A stretch of 64,000 nucleotides of DNA from the NCBI RefSeq assembly GCF_019396325.1, contig NZ_JAHKRO010000027.1:1-64000 (forward strand). The letters run 5' to 3'. The translations under genes were made by a program, and so were the position numbers. The notes beneath the pieces are model-generated. The model ran no database searches. It was not told the DNA's origin and saw only the letters and a list, made by a program, of their open reading frames with translations. How positions within the stretch are numbered: position 1 is the stretch's first letter; each line of letters opens with the position of its first letter. The stretch is from Nonomuraea ceibae (lineage in GTDB: Bacteria; Actinomycetota; Actinomycetes; Streptosporangiales; Streptosporangiaceae). This document shows, piece after piece, positions 48,625 through 57,577 of the stretch.

Positions 48625-51414
48625 ATGGTCTCTATGCGCTTCTCGCTCCTGGGCACAGTGGAGGTGAGCGCTGACGGGCATGTGCTGGGCGGAGCGCCCC
48701 GGCATCGAGCGATGCTCGCCTACCTTCTGCTGAACGCGGGAAGCACGGTGAGCACGGACCGGCTGATCGAGGCGATGTGGGGGCCGACCCCACCGGAGAC
48801 GGCCAAGGCGCAGGTCCAGGCGTCGGTGATGGCGATACGCCGGATGCTGCGCGCGGCGCAGGCCGAGAACATCGTGCAGACGCGTCCCGCCGGCTATGCC
48901 GTGGTGACGGAGCCGGGTCAGGTGGACGTGCACGAGTTCAGGCGGCTGGCCGCGGGCGACCGCGACGAGATCCGCCAGGCGCTCGGGCTCTGGCGAGGGC
49001 AGGCGCTGGCCGACGTGCAGGCCGACTTCGTGCCCGCCACCCGGGCCCTGCTGGAGGAGCAGCGGCTGACGGCGCTGGAACGGCTGGCGGAGCTGGAGCT
49101 GGAGGCCGGGCGGTATGCCGTGCTGCTGGACGAGCTCGCCGCGGAAGTGGCCGGCCACCCGCTGCGGGAGCGCCTGCGCGGACAGTACGTGCTGGCGCTG
49201 CACCGGTCGGGACGGCAGGCGGAGGCGCTGGCGGCCGCGCGTGACTACCGCACGACGCTGGCCGCGCAGCAGGGCCTGGACCCCAGCCGGGAGTTCGCGG
49301 CCGTCGAAGAGGCGGTGCTGAGAGACGACCGGCCCGCGGTGGTGAACTTCCTGCCGTACGACGTGCCCGACTTCGCCGGCCGGGACGCCGAGCTCGAGCG
49401 GCTCGCCCAGCTGCCCGACGGGGTGAGCGTGGTCGCGATCGACGGCATGGCGGGCATCGGCAAGACCACGCTGGCCGTACACGCGGGACACCTGCTCGCC
49501 GAGCGCTTCCCCGACGGCGCGCTCTTCGTCGACCTGCAGGCCCACACCGCAGGCCGGGACCCCGTCGCTCCCGGCGACGCGCTGGAGATTCTGCTGCGCC
49601 AGCTCGGCGTCCCCGCCGAGCGCGTACCGCCAGGGACCTCCGAACGCGCCGCGCTGTGGCGCGCCGAACTGTCGGGGCTGCGCGCCCTGGTCGTCATCGA
49701 CAACGCCGCCGACGCCCAGCACGTCAGGCCGCTGCTGCCCGGCGGTTCGGGCAGCATGGCCGTGATCACCAGCCGGCGCAGGCTGACCGACTTGGACGGC
49801 GCCCACGCCATCTCCGTCGACGTGCTCTCGGAGCGTGACGCGGTCGAGCTGTTCACCGGCGTCGTCGGGCCGCGCGCGCGGGCGGAGCCCGCAGCCGTCG
49901 CCGAGGTCTTGAGCCTGTGCGGGTTCCTTCCGCTGGCCGTGCGCATCGCCGCCGCGCGGCTGCGCCACCGTCCCCGGTGGACCGTGGACTACCTCGCCGT
50001 ACGGCTGCGCGACCAGGGCCGCCGCCTGGCCGAACTGGCCACCGCGGAACGGGGCGTCGCGGCCGCTTTCGGACTGTCGTACGAGCAGCTGAGCGCCGAC
50101 CATCGCCGCATGTTCCGCCTGCTCGGTCTCCACCCCGGCCAGGACATCGACGCCTACGCGGCCGCCGCGCTGGCCGGCCTGACCGTTACGCGTGCCGAGT
50201 CGCTCCTGGAAGACCTGCTGGACACCCACATGCTCCTCCAGCAGGAACCAGGCCGCTACACCTTCCACGACCTTCTGCGCGACCACGCCAGGTCAGCCGC
50301 CGTTCTGGAGGAACAGGACGCCTCCGCAAAGGCCGCCCTGACCAGGCTCTTCGCGTTCTACACCCACCTGACGGGCATGGCCGCCGACCTCAGGTACGCG
50401 GACAGGGTTCTCCCAGCTCCGCACGAGCCCGCCCCGGGCCTGGAGACCCCACCCCTGTCCGACCGCGCCGACGCCGCGGCCTGGCTGGACACCGAGCTGC
50501 CCGCCCTCCTGTCCGTCGGCGCGCACGCGGCGGAACACGGCTGGCACACGCAGGCCTTCTTCCTGTCCACGACCCTGTTCCCCTTCCTGGAGGAACGCGG
50601 CCGCCGCGGCGCCGCACTCACCCTCCACCTGCAAACCCTTTCAGCGGTACGGCAGGCAGCCGACCTGTGGAGCGAGGGCCGCACCCTCGCGGACCTGGCC
50701 AGAACTCACCACGCCCTGGGGAACGTGGCCCAGGCCGTCCAGTACGCCCACGAGGCGATCAGCACCTGCCGGGCGGCCGGCGACCCGGAGGGCGAAGCGG
50801 TGGGCCATCACTTCCTGGGCCACTCGCTCGAACGCCGAGGCGACGTCCACGGCGCCCACGACCACTATCGACAGGCACTGGAACTGTTCCAGAAGGCGGA
50901 CAACCGCGTCGGCACGGGGGTCCTCCTGATCGACATGGGCGAGACCTACAGGCAACTGGGCAAGCCCGACCTGGCCCGCGACCACCTGATGCAGGCCCAG
51001 CGGATCAACCACGAGATCGGCAGCCAGGCAAGCCTCTGGAACGCCCAGCTCGCCCTCGGCAACCTCCACACCGACCAGGGCGAGCACGACGCCGCTCGCC
51101 GCGCCTTCGAACGCGCCTACGCGATCAGCCGCGACCTCGGCCCGCACCTGCAGGCGGAGACCCTGAACGCCCTGGGCGCCGCCGCACGAGCCATGGGCGA
51201 CCACCATCAGGCCCTCATCGATCACGACGCCGCACTCGCTCTGGCCACGGAGATCGACGATCCCCACGAAGCCGCCCACGGCCACCTCGGCTTGGCCAAG
51301 GCCCGTCACGCACTCGGCCACACCGCCCTGACCCGTACTCACGCCCAGGAGGCGGTCCGCCTGCTCGAAGAGCTCGGCAACCCCGCCGCTGACACCGCCA
51401 GAGCCCTCCTGTGA
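48625..51414 (+). CDS. AfsR/SARP family regulator with NB-ARC and TPR domains
   Basis: A 929-residue protein. Residues 1-95 are the OmpR-type winged helix (VSTDRLIEAMWG), 98-245 the BTAD domain, about 250-500 an NB-ARC ATPase with the P-loop GMAGIGKTT at 274-282 and a Walker B-like LVVIDNA, then a helical region and TPR repeats (residues about 660-925). This is the full AfsR layout of large SARPs that activate secondary-metabolite genes. No Shine-Dalgarno is present before ATG 48625, and an AT-rich GATACATT box lies about 10 bases upstream, so the mRNA is probably leaderless. It is divergent from the FAD monooxygenase, a likely target. Confidence 0.92.
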   Translation: MVSMRFSLLGTVEVSADGHVLGGAPRHRAMLAYLLLNAGSTVSTDRLIEAMWGPTPPETAKAQVQASVMAIRRMLRAAQAENIVQTRPAGYAVVTEPGQVDVHEFRRLAAGDRDEIRQALGLWRGQALADVQADFVPATRALLEEQRLTALERLAELELEAGRYAVLLDELAAEVAGHPLRERLRGQYVLALHRSGRQAEALAAARDYRTTLAAQQGLDPSREFAAVEEAVLRDDRPAVVNFLPYDVPDFAGRDAELERLAQLPDGVSVVAIDGMAGIGKTTLAVHAGHLLAERFPDGALFVDLQAHTAGRDPVAPGDALEILLRQLGVPAERVPPGTSERAALWRAELSGLRALVVIDNAADAQHVRPLLPGGSGSMAVITSRRRLTDLDGAHAISVDVLSERDAVELFTGVVGPRARAEPAAVAEVLSLCGFLPLAVRIAAARLRHRPRWTVDYLAVRLRDQGRRLAELATAERGVAAAFGLSYEQLSADHRRMFRLLGLHPGQDIDAYAAAALAGLTVTRAESLLEDLLDTHMLLQQEPGRYTFHDLLRDHARSAAVLEEQDASAKAALTRLFAFYTHLTGMAADLRYADRVLPAPHEPAPGLETPPLSDRADAAAWLDTELPALLSVGAHAAEHGWHTQAFFLSTTLFPFLEERGRRGAALTLHLQTLSAVRQAADLWSEGRTLADLARTHHALGNVAQAVQYAHEAISTCRAAGDPEGEAVGHHFLGHSLERRGDVHGAHDHYRQALELFQKADNRVGTGVLLIDMGETYRQLGKPDLARDHLMQAQRINHEIGSQASLWNAQLALGNLHTDQGEHDAARRAFERAYAISRDLGPHLQAETLNALGAAARAMGDHHQALIDHDAALALATEIDDPHEAAHGHLGLAKARHALGHTALTRTHAQEAVRLLEELGNPAADTARALL

Positions 51415-51614
51415 CGATCTTGGCTTACCTGTTCAGAAGGTCCGCCCGGCACCGCGCTGACTGCTCACGTCCAGGTCCGTCCCTGAAGGAGCCGACCGCG
51501 GACCCCGGCGGCGGCTCCCCGCTGTCACCATCGCGAGCATGCCGCGCACGCCGCGCACCACCACCGCGGCCGGCCGGCCTTGCGGCACCGCAGGTCAGAG
51601 GTCCGGGGGCGCCC

Positions 51615-52436
51615 CTATTGGTCGGCGGTTGCGGCGAGGGTGCCGAGCAGGGCGAGCGCGTCCGCGCTCGCAGAGCCGGGCTCGGCGTGGTAGACGACGA
51701 GCTGCTGCCCCGGTGCGGCCCGTACGTCGAAGGCATGCATGCGCAGGGTGAGTTCGCCGACGTCGCGGTGGCGGAAGGCCTTCACCTCGGCGCGTTTGCC
51801 CCGGGCCTCGTTCGCTCGCCACAGTTCGGCGAACTCTCGACTGTGCGCCAGCATCGAACCGAGCACCTCGCGTACGCGCGGATGGTGCGGGTCCTGCCCG
51901 TACAGCAGCCGGAAGCCGGCAACGGTGTTGACCGCGGCGGCCTCCCAGTCCTTGTAGAACCAGCGCGCGTCCGCATCGCGGAACAGCTTGTCCAGCAGGT
52001 TCGCCCCGCCACGGAACTCTTCGAAGAGCGCGTAGCCGAGCCGGTTTCCGGCGAGTACGTCGTACGCTCGCCCGAGCACCAGCGCCGGGTTGTCCGGCCA
52101 GCCGTCCAGCAGTTGCAGCAGCTCGGGATCCGCGCGCTCGGGGGTGGACCGCGCGGGCCGTGGGGTCAGCCCGGCGAGCCGGAAGAGATGCGCGTGGGCG
52201 TCACCGTCGAGGCGGAGTGCGGTCGCCAGCGCGTTCAGCACCTGCGGTGACGGGTTGCGTTCCCGCCCCTGCTCCAGCCGCACGTAGTAGTCCGCGCTCA
52301 CACCGGCCAGCAGTGCGACCTCCTCACGCCGCAGCCCGGGCACCCGCCGCCGTGGCCCGGCGGGCAGGCCGGCGTCTTCGGGGCGTACGCGTGCCCGCCT
52401 GCCACGCAGGAAGTCGCCTAGGGGCTGCTCGGTCAT
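51615..52436 (-). CDS. XRE-type regulator with MmyB-like ligand domain
   Basis: A 273-residue protein. ATG 52436 starts the conserved part. Residues 25-80 are an XRE helix-turn-helix (GLRREEVALLAGVSADYYVRLEQGR, in part), and residues 95-270 match the MmyB-like ligand-binding domain (WPDNPALVLGRAYDVLAGN, in part, then WFYKDWEAAA and the terminal VVYHAEPGS). Members usually sit opposite an SDR gene they control, as here (SDR at 52538, 101 bases away). The ligand may be a fatty acid-like molecule. The 200 bases between this gene and the SARP gene appear empty. Confidence 0.9.
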   Translation of the reverse strand: MTEQPLGDFLRGRRARVRPEDAGLPAGPRRRVPGLRREEVALLAGVSADYYVRLEQGRERNPSPQVLNALATALRLDGDAHAHLFRLAGLTPRPARSTPERADPELLQLLDGWPDNPALVLGRAYDVLAGNRLGYALFEEFRGGANLLDKLFRDADARWFYKDWEAAAVNTVAGFRLLYGQDPHHPRVREVLGSMLAHSREFAELWRANEARGKRAEVKAFRHRDVGELTLRMHAFDVRAAPGQQLVVYHAEPGSASADALALLGTLAATADQ

Positions 52437-52537
52437 ACGTTCAGGGTAGGAGGGAACGGGCGGCCAAGGGTGGGTGCGGTACTCCCATGCACACGGCGGC
52501 CTGTAGCGGGACAAGCGGACTGCCCGAGTCTCGAAGC

Positions 52538-53275
52538 ATGACAGAGACACCGGAACAGAAGGTCGTACTGGTGACCGGCGCGAGCAGCGGCATCGGCGCG
52601 GCCACCGCCCGCACACTCGCGACCGCCGGACACCACGTGGTCCTCACCGCCCGCCGCACCGACCGGATCAAGGCGCTCGCCGCCGGCCTGTGCGCGGCCG
52701 GCCACTCCGCCGAGGCCCGCCCGCTCGACGTCACCGACAGTCCCGGCTTCCATGAGGTGATCGAGGAGGTCGTGAACGCGTACGGCAGACTCGATGTGCT
52801 GGTCGCGAACGCCGGAGTCATGCTCCTGTCCCGGCTGGACGCACTCCTGGTCGAGGAGTGGGACCAGATGCTGAACGTCAACGTGCGCGGCCTTCTCCAC
52901 GGCATCGCCGCTGCCCTGCCGATCTTCCGCCGCCAGGGAAGCGGCCATTTCGTCACGGTCGCCTCGATCGGCGCCCACCAGGTCGTGGAGACCTCCGCGA
53001 TCTACTCCGCGACCAAGTACGCCGCGTGGGCGCTCACCGAGGGGCTGCGGCTGGAATCCGAGCCGGGCATCCGGGTGACCACCGTTTCCCCCGGCGTGGT
53101 CGACACCGAGCTGGCCGACCATATCAGCGACCCGCACGCCGCTGAGGTCATGCGCACGTACCGAGCCGCCTCGATCCGCTCCGAGGACATCGCGAACGCC
53201 ATCGCGTACGCCATCGCCCAGCCCTCCGACGTCGACGTCAACGAGATCGTTCTCCGTCCGTCCGCGCAGCGCTGA
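52538..53275 (+). CDS. Short-chain dehydrogenase/reductase
   Basis: A 245-residue classical SDR. TGASSGIG (residues 14-21) is the cofactor loop, and TARRTDR after strand 2 suggests NADP. VANAGV, the catalytic Ser in TVASIGA and the pair Y-S-A-T-K (YSATKYAAW) follow, and SPGVVDTEL closes the active site. It is divergent from the XRE/MmyB regulator and is followed 26 bases later by a decayed second SDR gene, so the operon once carried two reductases. Confidence 0.92.
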   Translation: MTETPEQKVVLVTGASSGIGAATARTLATAGHHVVLTARRTDRIKALAAGLCAAGHSAEARPLDVTDSPGFHEVIEEVVNAYGRLDVLVANAGVMLLSRLDALLVEEWDQMLNVNVRGLLHGIAAALPIFRRQGSGHFVTVASIGAHQVVETSAIYSATKYAAWALTEGLRLESEPGIRVTTVSPGVVDTELADHISDPHAAEVMRTYRAASIRSEDIANAIAYAIAQPSDVDVNEIVLRPSAQR

Positions 53276-53301
53276 CGGACATCTCTCCGAAGGACGGCAA
53301 G

Positions 53302-54103
53302 ATGAGTAAGACCTGGTTCATCACCGGCGCTTCCCGAGGCTTCGGGCGCGCGTTCACCGCCGCGGCGCTGCAGCGCGGCGACCGCGTGGTGGCGACCGCG
53401 CGGAACCTCGCGGCCCTCGACGACCTGGCGGCCGAGTACGAGGCGGACCTGCTGCCGCTCCGGCTCGACGTGACCGACCGCGCCGGTCCGGCACGCCCAC
53501 GCGGAGTTCGGCCGGCTCGACGTGGTCGTCAACAACGCCGGATACGGCCACTTCGGCATGGTGTAGGAGCTGTCGGAAGACGACCTCCGCGATCAGATGG
53601 AGACCAACCTGTTCGGTGTGGTCTGGGTGACTCAGGCGGCAGTGCCGCTGATGCGTGCTCAGGGAGGTGGCCACATCGTGCAAATCTCCTCCATCGGTGG
53701 CGTGGGCGCCTTCACGAACCTGGGCGCCTACCACGCCTCCAAGTGGGCACTTGAGGGGATCAGCGAATCGCTCGCGCTCGAAGTCGCCGCCTTCGGCGTC
53801 AAGGTCACCCTGGTCGAGCCGGGCGGGTTCGCCACCGACTGGGCGGGCGCGTCGGCCCGCCGCTCCCCGGTACTGCCGGAGTACGACGGCGTACGCGAGG
53901 CGGCCGCCGCACGCCGCAACGTTCAGCCACCGGGCCACCCTGACGCCGCAGCCCGAGCTCTGCTGGAAGTGGTGGATGCCGCCGAACCGCCGCTGCGGGT
54001 GCTCTTCGGGGCCGCCGCACCCGGGATCGTCACCGCCATCCACGAACGGCGGCTCGCGGATTGGAAGCAGTGGGAGCGGCTGGCCTACGACGCACAAGGA
54101 TGA
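53302..54103 (+). pseudogene. SDR pseudogene (frameshift and internal stop)
   Basis: The first 60 codons are a normal SDR start (TWFITGASRGFGRAFTAA, DDLAAEYEADLLPLRLDVTD). Near 53485-53500 the frame shifts. The continuation (EFGRLDVVVNNAGYGHFGMV) is in the next frame and is then interrupted by TAG at 53564-53566 where a Glu codon is expected. After the stop the frame runs intact to 54103 with the active-site Ser (QISSIGG), YHASK and VEPGGFATDW. Two independent lesions argue against a sequencing error. It was probably a full NADP reductase of about 265 residues. Confidence 0.88.
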
Positions 54104-54262
54104 CCGACCCAGCCGTCGGCCACCGGTACAGCAATGTGATCGGCACCTGCGCCTTTGTGCTATCACCTGCAAGGGAAGCCTCACTCCGGTGCCGACTTAC
54201 GGTTCACAGGCCGAGGGCGCGGGGCCGCATGCTGTCCCCGCGCCCTTGAGTAGCGCCGGCGA

Positions 54263-55831
54263 TCAGCTTCCGTTGATCGCCTTGTCCGCGCCCAGGCTCT
54301 CGGTCCGCGCCTGCAGGAACGTCCGCAGTGTGCTCGCGTCGGTTTCGATCGCGGCCGTGTCGGCTCCATTGTTCAGTTGGTAAGAGCTGACCAGGTTGTC
54401 GAGCAGCTTGGTGGCGCTGCCATCGGCCAGGAGTGTGTTGTACAGGTTTCTGTACTGCTCCTCGTAGACCTTCTTGAAGGTGGCGTTCTTGAGGAACTTC
54501 TCCTTCAGCGGGTGGCCCATGGTCATGCCGCTCCTTGGCCGGTCGCCCTGCGGGGGCTGGCCGTTCTGGCGAGGGCGGTCACGGCCGAATCCCATGCTGA
54601 TGCTGTCGTGGACGCCCGCCGTGGCATCGCCGTTGAAGGCGAGGTTGAGGTCCCACGTGATGACGGTGAACTTCTTGCTGCCCGAGTCGTACCAGAGGTA
54701 ATAGTTCTTGCCCGGCCCGGCCATGTCGTCGAAGTTGACCATCAGGTTCTGCAGGGCCAGATAACGGGCGAACGACTCCACCTCCAGCCGGTCGGCGAGA
54801 CCGGCGGCGAACTCGGCGTCGGAAGCTTCGTTCACCCATTTGACCAGGTCGATGACAGGCTGAAGGTCCTTGCCGCCGATCTTGTTGATCTGCTTGAAGT
54901 CGTTGACATATTGGGTCTGGTCCTCGCCCTTGTAGGTGAAGGAGCCGGTGGCCAGCGACTTGTACAGGACGCCGTCGCCCAGGTCCTCGGCGTAGCCCTC
55001 GTCGAGGTACTCCACCAGCAGGCGCGGCGTGGAGGAACGCCCGTTCACGTTGAAGGAGCTGTACGCGGAGCGCTGCGTCGGCTCGCCGGCGGCGCCGACG
55101 ACCGAGATGCCGAGCGCCTCGCTGAGCATCGTCGTCGAGCCCGTCGCAGCGGGTCGCACAGCCACCTGCGTGTGGCCCTGGTAGCGGCGGCCCTCGACGA
55201 ACTCGTCGAAGCTGATCAGCCAGGGCAGCTTCTCGGGCTCCTCCGCCTTGAGCTGAGCGCCGAACATCCCGCCGCCCGGCCGCCCGTTCGTCATCGGCTG
55301 TCCGTTTCCTTGCGGCTGCTCACCGCCAGGCGGCTGAAACCCGTCCGGCGGCTGGATACCCTCGGGAGGTTCGAAGCCCTCGGCTGGCCGTCCGCCGGGG
55401 AAGCCGCCCCGGCCGCTGCTGCGGGACTTGCCGTTCCAGGTCAGGCCCATGAGCGTGGAGTTGCCTTTGAGCCGGACGCCTACGCTGGGGATGCGGGTCC
55501 CGTCGATGGTCAGATCCGCCTCGACGTACTTCTTCTCGCCACTGGCGTAGTACTCGGTCAGCATGTCCTGGTACGCCGCGTCGGTGAAGGTCAGCTTCAC
55601 CTCGTGCCCGACCGTGGTGTCGAACAGGTCCTTGGTCCCGGTGAGGTTCGTCGTGACGGTGTCGGCCGAAGCGGTCCGGGCGGTGGTCACGTACGGGCGG
55701 ATCGTCCCGCTGCCGAACACGCCCCAGCACGCGGCCAGGAAGGCGGTGCACAGCGCGACGAGCTTCCAATTGTGCCGGAGCTTGATCGGGATTCGGTGGC
55801 GTAGCCGTCGCCGGTTGGTGGGATGGGTCAT
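54263..55831 (-). CDS. CotH family protein kinase
   Basis: A 522-residue protein. After a basic tail, residues 24-42 form a membrane anchor, so the kinase-like domain is extracytoplasmic. VRLKGNSTL (118-126) is the CotH nucleotide loop, NFDDM (366-370) and WDLN (393-396) hold the metal-binding and catalytic Asp. Two Pro/Gly-rich insertions occur: residues 137-192 with EPPEGIQPPDGFQPPGG and residues 415-436 with RPRQNGQPPQGDRPRSG. CotH of Bacillus phosphorylates spore coat proteins. This gene closes an operon behind VTC and DUF4956 genes, a trio that recurs in bacteria as far as I recall. The substrate is unknown. Confidence 0.9.
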   Translation of the reverse strand: MTHPTNRRRLRHRIPIKLRHNWKLVALCTAFLAACWGVFGSGTIRPYVTTARTASADTVTTNLTGTKDLFDTTVGHEVKLTFTDAAYQDMLTEYYASGEKKYVEADLTIDGTRIPSVGVRLKGNSTLMGLTWNGKSRSSGRGGFPGGRPAEGFEPPEGIQPPDGFQPPGGEQPQGNGQPMTNGRPGGGMFGAQLKAEEPEKLPWLISFDEFVEGRRYQGHTQVAVRPAATGSTTMLSEALGISVVGAAGEPTQRSAYSSFNVNGRSSTPRLLVEYLDEGYAEDLGDGVLYKSLATGSFTYKGEDQTQYVNDFKQINKIGGKDLQPVIDLVKWVNEASDAEFAAGLADRLEVESFARYLALQNLMVNFDDMAGPGKNYYLWYDSGSKKFTVITWDLNLAFNGDATAGVHDSISMGFGRDRPRQNGQPPQGDRPRSGMTMGHPLKEKFLKNATFKKVYEEQYRNLYNTLLADGSATKLLDNLVSSYQLNNGADTAAIETDASTLRTFLQARTESLGADKAINGS

Positions 55832-55837
55832 GGCCGC

Positions 55838-56515
55838 CTACAGGTCGGTCTGGTCGTACCCGGTGAGCACGGTGACGGACTGGCCGTGGTTGCGCTCGCG
55901 CAGAGCCGAGATGAGGTCGGCGGGCTCACTGCCCTTCTTGATCCTCACGGTGTACATGAGCTCGGTGAGCGCGCCGCCGCGGATCGATTCCATGCTGACC
56001 AGTTCGAACTCGTCGGTGTGCCGCACCAGCACGTCCTGGACCGTGGCGGTGAAGTCCTCGTCGGCCGGCACCTGCACCTTGACCACCTGGCGGCGCACGT
56101 TGAGCGCGAACCAGTCGAACCGCTGCATGAGCATGATGATCAGCGAGATCGCCACCGCCGCGACGATCGCCAGCAGGTAGAAACGAGTGCCGACGGCCAT
56201 GCCGACGCCCATGACCAGGAAGATGAACCCGACGTCGCGGGTCTCCTTGATCGCGTTGCGGAACCGCACCACGGACAGCGCGCCGACCAGGGCGAACGCC
56301 CGCGCGATGTTCGAGCCGACGACGAGCATGATCAGCGAGATGAGCATGCCGAGGATGACGAGCGTCTGCACGTACGACTGGCTGTAGGAGACGTTGCGGT
56401 GCGTCGCCCGGTACACCCAGCCGATCATCGCGCTCAGCACGAACGACAGCGACATCGCGATCGCGATGTCGGCCACGCTGAACGTGCCGGACAGATCCTG
56501 GAAGGAGAAGTCCAT
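55838..56515 (-). CDS. DUF4956 membrane protein
   Basis: A 225-residue protein with four predicted helices in residues 15-130 (IAIAMSLSFVLSAMIGWVY, then a LVILGMLISLIML segment). The connecting segment ARAFALVGALSVVRFRNAIKETRDVGF is strongly conserved in DUF4956 (given here: residues about 71-97). The cytoplasmic C-terminus (140-225) is an alpha/beta ACT-like domain. It lies 6 bases from both neighbours in the VTC-DUF4956-CotH operon. The family has no known activity, but its constant company with VTC-domain proteins suggests a membrane partner of polyphosphate-type synthesis or export. Confidence 0.88.
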   Translation of the reverse strand: MDFSFQDLSGTFSVADIAIAMSLSFVLSAMIGWVYRATHRNVSYSQSYVQTLVILGMLISLIMLVVGSNIARAFALVGALSVVRFRNAIKETRDVGFIFLVMGVGMAVGTRFYLLAIVAAVAISLIIMLMQRFDWFALNVRRQVVKVQVPADEDFTATVQDVLVRHTDEFELVSMESIRGGALTELMYTVRIKKGSEPADLISALRERNHGQSVTVLTGYDQTDL

Positions 56516-56521
56516 CAGGGG

Positions 56522-57439
56522 TCAGACCTCCATGTGAGCCATCGACCGCTCGCGGCCGGGAAGATGATCGTTGCCGGGCATGTGATCGTTGCCGGGAAGG
56601 TGGAAGACGGAGCGCGGCGCCAGCCCGTAGGCCTCGACGCTCTGGCAGTACTTGGACACCCGCACCACCTGCAGGCTCCGCTTGGCGGTCAGGTCGGTGA
56701 GCCAGTACGGGACCCGCTCGTTCGCCTTGACTTCCATGATCGCTTTGCGGGCGGGGACGATGAGCCGGTTCTCCGCGTCGGCGCCGAAGTGGAAGTCGCG
56801 GTCCCGGCCTCTGATGCGGCGGTCGAAGGTGACGCGCAGCCCAACGTCGGCATCTCGCCCCATGTAGGCGTGGCGGGTGTAACCGGTCATCGCGGTGGCG
56901 CGCAGCTCCAGCCGGGAGACCAGGTCGAGCACCTCTTCCAGGAAGGCCCGCTGGGACGGCTCGTGGTCGACCATCTGCCGCCCGTCGCACAGCCGCAGCG
57001 CGTCAGCGTACGGCAGGCGTACCCGGCGCTTCTGGGTGACCCGGTTGACGCGCTGCTTGATCTCGACGAACACCGGGGTGTCCGGCGCCGCCGCGAACCG
57101 GTCGCCGTAGTGGCGCACCCGCAGCTTCCTGCGGAACTTCAGGCCCTCGATCTTCTCCCAGTAGAAGCGAAGCTGCCGGGTGTCGTAGTAGACGCTCCAG
57201 ATGTTGTAGCCCTCGTCCGGGCAGTGCCGGTCGCGGTCGAGCCGGTTCTCCAGTTCCTCGCGCAGTTCGTCGACCCGGTCCGCGTCGATCAGGTATTTGA
57301 TCTCGTACCGGTTGAACGCGTGCAGTTTGCTCGGGGCGCGCAGCCGATGGCCGGCATCGCCTTCCGGCAAGACGCTCGAAGCGGTGCATTCTCCGGTCTG
57401 ACCTTGGAAGACGTCTCGCTTGCGGAATCTTCGCAGCAT
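56522..57439 (-). CDS. VTC-domain protein (polyphosphate polymerase-like)
   Basis: A 305-residue protein from ATG 57439 with GGAGGG upstream. The VTC tunnel motifs are visible: NRYEIKYLID (43-52), VYYDT (83-87), FRRKLRVRHYG (102-112), FVEIKQR (124-130), IMEVKAN and SKYC near the end. These basic and acidic strands bind the polyphosphate chain and metal-nucleotide in yeast Vtc4, which makes polyphosphate from ATP. The tail carries a short repeat (LPGNDHMPGNDHLPG). Followed by DUF4956 and CotH genes and preceded by a two-component system. Polymerase activity is plausible, as the key charged residues are kept. Confidence 0.9.
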   Translation of the reverse strand: MLRRFRKRDVFQGQTGECTASSVLPEGDAGHRLRAPSKLHAFNRYEIKYLIDADRVDELREELENRLDRDRHCPDEGYNIWSVYYDTRQLRFYWEKIEGLKFRRKLRVRHYGDRFAAAPDTPVFVEIKQRVNRVTQKRRVRLPYADALRLCDGRQMVDHEPSQRAFLEEVLDLVSRLELRATAMTGYTRHAYMGRDADVGLRVTFDRRIRGRDRDFHFGADAENRLIVPARKAIMEVKANERVPYWLTDLTAKRSLQVVRVSKYCQSVEAYGLAPRSVFHLPGNDHMPGNDHLPGRERSMAHMEV

Positions 57440-57452
57440 GTCCCTCCTTCGG

Positions 57453-57471
57453 TGTCAGAGCACATCTGACA
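57453..57471. promoter_or_regulatory. Inverted repeat in the leader of the VTC gene
   Basis: TGTCAGA (57453-57459) and TCTGACA (57465-57471) are perfect arms around five bases, 14 bases upstream of the VTC ATG. They may form an operator or an RNA hairpin close to the RBS. The 138-base gap to the histidine kinase gene could hold a second promoter. Confidence 0.45.
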
Positions 57472-57577
57472 GCACGAAGCTGGGAATAGTGTGTGAATCG
57501 CCCGCCAATCAGAGATGAACAATCTGTTCCCATCCCCTGCCGTTTTGGCCTGGCTGATATGCGAATTCGCGGCAGGC

